Below, one piece after another: positions 15,460 through 19,815 of a stretch of 19,815 nt of DNA (its first letter is position 1; each line of letters begins with the position of its first letter). A model generated the notes under the pieces. The model had not been told where the DNA came from. It saw nothing but the letters and a program-made list of their open reading frames with translations, and searched no databases. Source of the DNA: an uncultured Clostridia bacterium (GTDB taxonomy: Bacteria > Bacillota > Clostridia > Oscillospirales > Acutalibacteraceae); contig CALDHV010000009.1 in assembly GCA_937902305.1 (NCBI GenBank), positions 1-19,815 of the forward strand. The letters are read 5' to 3'. A program made the position numbers and the translations under genes.

Positions 15460-16302
15460 ATGGAACACACACGTGATCGGGCATCGGACGCCCGATGGAT
15501 CATCTTTTTGTGCCTGCTCGGCGCGCTTTTTCTCATCCCGATCGTGCTGGTATTGCTCAATTCGTTCAAATCGCGGCTGTATATCTCCGGCACACCGTTT
15601 GCCCTCCCGAACCGGGAGACGTTCGTCGGGCTGGAGAACTATCTGACGGGGCTGAAAACGGCGGGCTTTGCGGCGGCATTCGGGCGGTCGGTATTCATCA
15701 CCGTCGGGGCGGTGGCGCTGATCGTGCTGGGGACGTCGATGACGGCGTGGTATCTTGCCCGCGTGCGTACGCGCATCAGCCGGGTGCTGTATTATCTGTT
15801 TGTATTCAGTATGATCGTGCCGTTTCAGATGGTGATGTTCCCGCTGACCTATATCGTCGGGCAGATCGGCTTTGATACCGTGCCGGGCATCGTGCCGGTG
15901 TATCTCGGCTTCGGCGCGGGGCTGTCGGTGTTTCTTTTCACCGGCTTTGCCGAGGGCATCCCGCTCGAGATCGAGGAGGCGGCGACCATTGACGGCGCGT
16001 CGGCGATCGTCTGCTATTTCCGGGTCATACTGCCGATCCTGCGACCGACCGCCATCACGGTGGCGGTGCTGAATGCGATGTGGATATGGAATGACTATCT
16101 GCTTCCGTACCTCGTGCTGGGGACACGGCTCAAAACGGTGCCGGTCACGATACAGATCGCGATGCAGGGAGCGTACGGCGCGACCGATTACGGCGGACTG
16201 ATGGCGATGCTGGTGCTGGCAATACTGCCCATAATCGCATTTTACGCAGTCAGTCAGAAATATATCATCAAGGGCGTTGTTGCCGGTGCTGTGAAAGGGT
16301 AA
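15460..16302 (+). CDS. Sugar ABC transporter permease, MalG/UgpE type
   Basis: A 280-residue membrane protein with six predicted spans, beginning at about residues 12, 69, 109, 146, 189 and 246. Its EAA loop, LEIEEAATIDGASAIVCYF, lies at about 168-186 and is followed by ILPILRPT. It forms the second half of the channel with the preceding permease. It starts 13 bp after that gene, behind an AAGGGGGAAG site. No ATP-binding subunit gene follows. Many Gram-positive bacteria supply one shared MsmK/MsmX-type ATPase from elsewhere, and that is the likely situation here. Confidence 0.94.
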   Translation: MEHTRDRASDARWIIFLCLLGALFLIPIVLVLLNSFKSRLYISGTPFALPNRETFVGLENYLTGLKTAGFAAAFGRSVFITVGAVALIVLGTSMTAWYLARVRTRISRVLYYLFVFSMIVPFQMVMFPLTYIVGQIGFDTVPGIVPVYLGFGAGLSVFLFTGFAEGIPLEIEEAATIDGASAIVCYFRVILPILRPTAITVAVLNAMWIWNDYLLPYLVLGTRLKTVPVTIQIAMQGAYGATDYGGLMAMLVLAILPIIAFYAVSQKYIIKGVVAGAVKG

Positions 16303-16314
16303 GGTGCTTGTATA

Positions 16315-18663
16315 ATGGCGGACACGACAAAAGAACTGGAGCGGTGGGCGCGTTTTCTGTGGCAGAAGCCGCTCGGCGCGGTGACAGACAACGAGCTACA
16401 CGCGGTACTGGCGTATTTCGTGCGCGACCGCATCGCCGGGGCATGGCAGAAAAGCCGTGCCCGGCACAATGCTTCCCGCCGTGCGTATTATTTATCGGCG
16501 GAGTATTTGATCGGCGCCGATTGGCGCAATGCGCTTTTCTGCTGTGGCTTGCTGGAGGAAACGGAGCGGGCGCTTGCCCGTGCGGGGCTTTCGACCGAGG
16601 GGCTGGACAGCCTGCGCGATCCGGCGCTCGGCAATGGTGGTCTCGGACGGCTGGCGGCGTGCTTCCTCGACAGCGCCGCGACCAAGGGCTTGCCGCTGGA
16701 CGGGTACGGCATACGCTACCGGTGCGGACTGTTCCGCCAGCGCATCGAGGACGGCTTTCAGCGGGAGGAGCCGGACGACTGGACGCGGGACGGCGACCCG
16801 TGGTCGGTTTGCCGTCCCGATGAGGCGGTGACGGTGCATTTTGCGTCGGGCGATGTCCGCGCGGTGCCGTATGACCGCCCGATCATCGGCTACGGCGGCA
16901 AGCACATTTCCACTCTGCGGCTGTGGGAGGCTCAACCGGTCACGGCGTTTGATTTTGACCTGTTCAATGCCCGCCAATACGACCGCGCGGTGCGGGAGAA
17001 AAACCGCGCGGAGGACATTTCCCGCGTGCTGTACCCGAATGATGACGGCGAGGCGGGACGGCTGTTGCGTCTGCGTCAGCAGTATTTCTTCTGTGCCGCG
17101 TCGCTTGCCGATATGATGCGCCGCTTTGAGGCGGAGCACGGCGCGGACTGGGATGCGTTGCCGGATTGGGTGACGGTACAGCTCAACGACACCCACCCGG
17201 TCATCGCCATTCCCGAGCTGATACGCCGATTGACCGCGCAGGGGGTGGCGTTCGCCGATGCGCTGTCCATCGCTCATCGGATGTTCAACTATACCAATCA
17301 TACCGTGATGCCGGAGGCAATGGAAAAGTGGGAGCTGTCGCTCATCCGCAAGGTCAATCCCGCGCTGGTCGGCATCCTGCGCAAGATGGCGGCGGAGCAG
17401 CAGCGCCGGCTCAAAAACGACGGTGTGCCGCCCGAGGAATGGACAAAACTGCTCTTTTTGCAGGAAAACACCGTGTATATGACCTATCTTGCCTGTTGGT
17501 GTACGACCCATATCAACGGGGTGGCGGTGTTGCACACGGCGCTGTTGCGGCAGGATGTGCTGGACGCGTGGCAGAGATGGTTGCCGGATAAAATCATTAA
17601 CGTTACCAATGGCATCACGCCGCGCCGCTTTCTCGGCGTGTGCGATCCGGCGCTGACGGCACTGCTCGGCGAGCTGGCGGGGGACGATGCGTTCCTGACC
17701 GACCTTGTCCGCCTGCAAAGGCTGGACGGCTACGCCGCCGACGGGCAGGTGTTGGCGCGGTTTGTCGCGATCAAGCAGGCGAATAAGGAGTGCCTTATGC
17801 GCTATCTTGAAAAGCGCAACGGGCTGACCCTTCGCCCGGAGCGGATATTGGATGTGCAGATCAAGCGTCTGCACGAATATAAGCGGCAGTTGCTCAATAT
17901 CTTATCGGTGCTGGATATTTATTTTGCTCTGCGGGACGGAGAAATCGGCGATTTTGCGCCGACGACGGTGCTGTTTGCCGCCAAAGCCGCGCCCGGCTAC
18001 GTGCGCGCCAAGGCGATCATCAAGCTCATCCACGAGGTCGCGGCGCTGATCCGGCGGGACGGGCAGGTGTCGGAAATGCTGGATGTGGTATTTGTGCCGG
18101 ACTATGACGTGTCGGTGGCGGAAAAGATCGTGGCGGCGGCGGACATCAGTGAGCAGATCTCCACGGCGGGCACCGAGGCGAGCGGCACCGGCAATATGAA
18201 GCTGATGCTCAACGGCGCGGTGACGCTGGGGACAAAGGACGGCGCGACGGTGGAGATCGTCCACGCCGCCGGGGAGGAAAACAACGCGGTCTTCGGTCTG
18301 CGGGTGGAGGACATCCCTCCGTTGCGGGAAAATTACGACCCGCGTCGGTATTATGAGCAGGACGGGCGCCTCAGGCGGTGCCTCGACGCACTGGTGGACG
18401 GCACGCTGGATGACGGCGGCACCGGCTGGTTTCGGGAGTTGTATACCGCCCTGCTGGATGGGGCGGACTGGCACCCGGCGGATCATTATTTCGTACTGGC
18501 GGATTTTGCCTCGTACCGGGAGGCGCGGTGCCGGCTCAACCGCCTGTACCGTGATGACCGTATGGCGTTTGCGGCGATGCAATGGCACAATCTGTGCGCG
18601 GCGGGGCATTTTTCCGCCGACCGCGCCGTGGCGGAGTATGCCGCCGACATTTGGCATATATGA
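16315..18663 (+). CDS. glgP: Glycogen/alpha-glucan phosphorylase (GT35)
   Basis: A 782-residue cytoplasmic enzyme that uses phosphate to release glucose 1-phosphate from the non-reducing ends of glycogen or maltodextrin. Family signatures occur in order: DPALGNGGLGRLAACFLDS, DGYGIRYRCGLFRQ, QLNDTHPVIAIPEL, MFNYTNHTVMPEAMEKW, THINGVAVLH, VTNGITPRRF, DVQIKRLHEYKRQLLN, and the pyridoxal-phosphate site EASGTGNMK, with Lys at about 629. It is slightly shorter than the E. coli enzymes (about 800-815). Some normally conserved positions differ, for example RRF for RRW and THPV for THPS, but no catalytic residue seems lost. It begins 12 bp after the permease gene behind a weak AAGG site, so it is the last gene of the transporter operon. 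That fits processing of an imported or stored alpha-glucan. Confidence 0.96.
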   Translation: MADTTKELERWARFLWQKPLGAVTDNELHAVLAYFVRDRIAGAWQKSRARHNASRRAYYLSAEYLIGADWRNALFCCGLLEETERALARAGLSTEGLDSLRDPALGNGGLGRLAACFLDSAATKGLPLDGYGIRYRCGLFRQRIEDGFQREEPDDWTRDGDPWSVCRPDEAVTVHFASGDVRAVPYDRPIIGYGGKHISTLRLWEAQPVTAFDFDLFNARQYDRAVREKNRAEDISRVLYPNDDGEAGRLLRLRQQYFFCAASLADMMRRFEAEHGADWDALPDWVTVQLNDTHPVIAIPELIRRLTAQGVAFADALSIAHRMFNYTNHTVMPEAMEKWELSLIRKVNPALVGILRKMAAEQQRRLKNDGVPPEEWTKLLFLQENTVYMTYLACWCTTHINGVAVLHTALLRQDVLDAWQRWLPDKIINVTNGITPRRFLGVCDPALTALLGELAGDDAFLTDLVRLQRLDGYAADGQVLARFVAIKQANKECLMRYLEKRNGLTLRPERILDVQIKRLHEYKRQLLNILSVLDIYFALRDGEIGDFAPTTVLFAAKAAPGYVRAKAIIKLIHEVAALIRRDGQVSEMLDVVFVPDYDVSVAEKIVAAADISEQISTAGTEASGTGNMKLMLNGAVTLGTKDGATVEIVHAAGEENNAVFGLRVEDIPPLRENYDPRRYYEQDGRLRRCLDALVDGTLDDGGTGWFRELYTALLDGADWHPADHYFVLADFASYREARCRLNRLYRDDRMAFAAMQWHNLCAAGHFSADRAVAEYAADIWHI

Positions 18664-18666
18664 AAA

Positions 18667-18693
18667 ACCGGGGCTGTCACCGACAGCCCCGGT
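18667..18693. terminator. Terminator between glgP and mnmE
   Basis: ACCGGGGCTGTC, loop ACC, and the complementary arm form a 12-bp GC-rich stem. On the - strand it is followed directly by TTTTT, so it ends mnmE transcription. It begins four bases after the glgP stop codon. On the + strand the T tract is poor, so termination of glgP there is less certain. Confidence 0.88.
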
Positions 18694-18710
18694 CTCATTT
18701 GCGTAACTCC

Positions 18711-19815
18711 TTACTTCCCGACGCAGAAGCGGGCGAAGATGCCATCCACGACGGTTTCGGTCGTGCGTTCGCCGGTCAGCGCGTTGATCGCGTCGATGGC
18801 ACCGTGCAGACTGACGGTGACGGCATCGACGGTCAGCCCCGCGTCCAAAGCATCCAGCGCCTCGTTCAGGCAATCCCGGCATTGCAGAGCGCATTGCCGC
18901 TGACGCTCATTTTCGAGGATCGGCTCGGCGCTGTCCAGTGCCTCGATGCCGGTGACGGTCGCCACCGCTTCGGTCAGCGCGTCCAACCCGTCGCCGGTTT
19001 GTGCCGACAGGGTGACGACGTGCCGGAAATGCGCCTGCAAATACGCCCGGTCGGTCTTTTCCGGCATATCCGCCTTATTGATGACGGCGATGGCGGCGGC
19101 ATCAGTCAGCGCCTCGGCAAGTGCCCGGTCGGCATCGGTCAGCGCCCGGGAGCCGTCGAATACCGCCAGCACCAGCGCGGCGTTTGCCATACGGGTGCGG
19201 GCTTTTTCCACCCCGACCGTTTCCACCCGGTCGGCGGTGTCGCGTATACCGGCGGTGTCGGCAAGATGCAGGAGGATCTCGCCCAGCCGGACGGTGTCCT
19301 CCACCACATCGCGGGTGGTGCCGGCGACCTCGGTGACGATACTGCGCTCACAGCCCGCCAGACAGTTCATCAGCGTGGATTTGCCGACATTGGGACTGCC
19401 GACGATGGCGGTGTCGATGCCCTCCCGCAGTACCTGACCCGCGTCAAAGGTGTCGAGCAGAGCGCCGATCCCGTCGAGCGCGGCGGTGACGGTCTGCCGC
19501 AGGGCATCCGGCGCCAGCTCCGGGATGTCGTCATCGGGGTAATCGACAAACGCGCCGCATTGCGTACAGGCGGCGACCAGCGGCTCCTTGATCTGCTGTA
19601 GGCGGCGGAAAATGCCCCCCTCGTGCGCCGCCAGTGCGGTGCGGGCGGCAAGTCTGCCGTTGGCGGCGATCAGATCCATCACGCTTTCGGCGCGGGTGAG
19701 ATCCATTTTCCCGTTGAGAAATGCCCTTTTTGAAAATTCCCCGCGTTCGGCCTGTCTTGCCCCGTTTTTTATCAGCGTTTTGATTATACTGTTTGCAACG
19801 TACATACTTCCGTGG
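18711..19815 (-). CDS. mnmE: tRNA modification GTPase MnmE (5' end beyond window)
   Basis: The C-terminal ~367 residues of MnmE, which works with MnmG to modify U34 of certain tRNAs. The frame stays open to the right edge. Codons just before the first visible Met (19805) read HGS, matching the HGG-type segment of the folate-binding domain, so that Met is internal and about 90 N-terminal residues are missing. Numbering from that Met, GEFSKRAFLNGKMDL is at 22-36. The G domain has GSPNVGKS (136-143), AGTTRD (161-166), DTAG (183-186) and NKAD (243-246). The protein ends in FCVGK, with the conserved catalytic C-x-G-K tail (Cys at 361). It is convergent with glgP and has its own terminator. Confidence 0.96.
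   Translation of the reverse strand, partial: HGSMYVANSIIKTLIKNGARQAERGEFSKRAFLNGKMDLTRAESVMDLIAANGRLAARTALAAHEGGIFRRLQQIKEPLVAACTQCGAFVDYPDDDIPELAPDALRQTVTAALDGIGALLDTFDAGQVLREGIDTAIVGSPNVGKSTLMNCLAGCERSIVTEVAGTTRDVVEDTVRLGEILLHLADTAGIRDTADRVETVGVEKARTRMANAALVLAVFDGSRALTDADRALAEALTDAAAIAVINKADMPEKTDRAYLQAHFRHVVTLSAQTGDGLDALTEAVATVTGIEALDSAEPILENERQRQCALQCRDCLNEALDALDAGLTVDAVTVSLHGAIDAINALTGERTTETVVDGIFARFCVGK

Noticed and set aside
16492..17874. 460-codon - strand frame opposite glgP
   Set aside because: It is an antisense shadow. The + strand carries all glycogen phosphorylase signatures.

Overview
The window looks like a chromosomal segment of an anaerobic Gram-positive bacterium of the Clostridia (Bacillota), most likely a gut or rumen member of the Ruminococcaceae/Oscillospiraceae type. 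The reasons are strong AGGAGG ribosome sites, a DnaD-like plus DnaI-like helicase-loading gene pair, a secreted dockerin/BspA-like leucine-rich-repeat protein, lipoprotein sugar-uptake genes and a zinc-ribbon/PASTA kinase-like protein. The assignment is inferred from gene content; no database was searched.

Layout. 1-540: the end of an rRNA operon (3' end of 23S, then 5S, then a terminator). 541-867: non-coding, holding ten tandem 7-bp repeats, a nested GC-rich palindrome and a very good promoter. 868-3755: two + strand genes, a GH36-like alpha-galactosidase and a NodB-type polysaccharide deacetylase lipoprotein. 3816-8281: a module of two divergent genes, a 1301-residue secreted multidomain dockerin protein (- strand) and a small XRE/HTH regulator (+ strand), with a consensus promoter and palindromes between them. 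This module lies between two nearly identical 52-bp bidirectional terminator repeats.

8335-13091: a - strand operon, read right to left as DnaD-like primosome protein, DnaI/DnaC-like helicase-loader ATPase, a membrane kinase-like protein with PASTA repeats, and a Gfo/Idh/MocA oxidoreductase. The kinase-like protein has lost the VAIK lysine, the HRD aspartate and the DFG aspartate, so it is predicted to be a pseudokinase. 13247-18663: a divergent + strand operon with a sugar-binding lipoprotein, two ABC permeases and glycogen phosphorylase. It suggests uptake and phosphorolysis of an alpha-glucan or oligosaccharide; no ATPase gene is present. 18711 to the right edge: mnmE (tRNA modification GTPase), - strand, with its 5' end outside the window.

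The most interesting items are the pseudokinase coupled to helicase-loading genes, the unusual peptidase-like/SH3/C-type-lectin/LRR/dockerin protein with its divergent regulator, the repeated terminator flanking that module, and the palindromes at the divergent promoters around 13110-13184. I found no CRISPR array, tRNA, transposase, integrase or phage gene.
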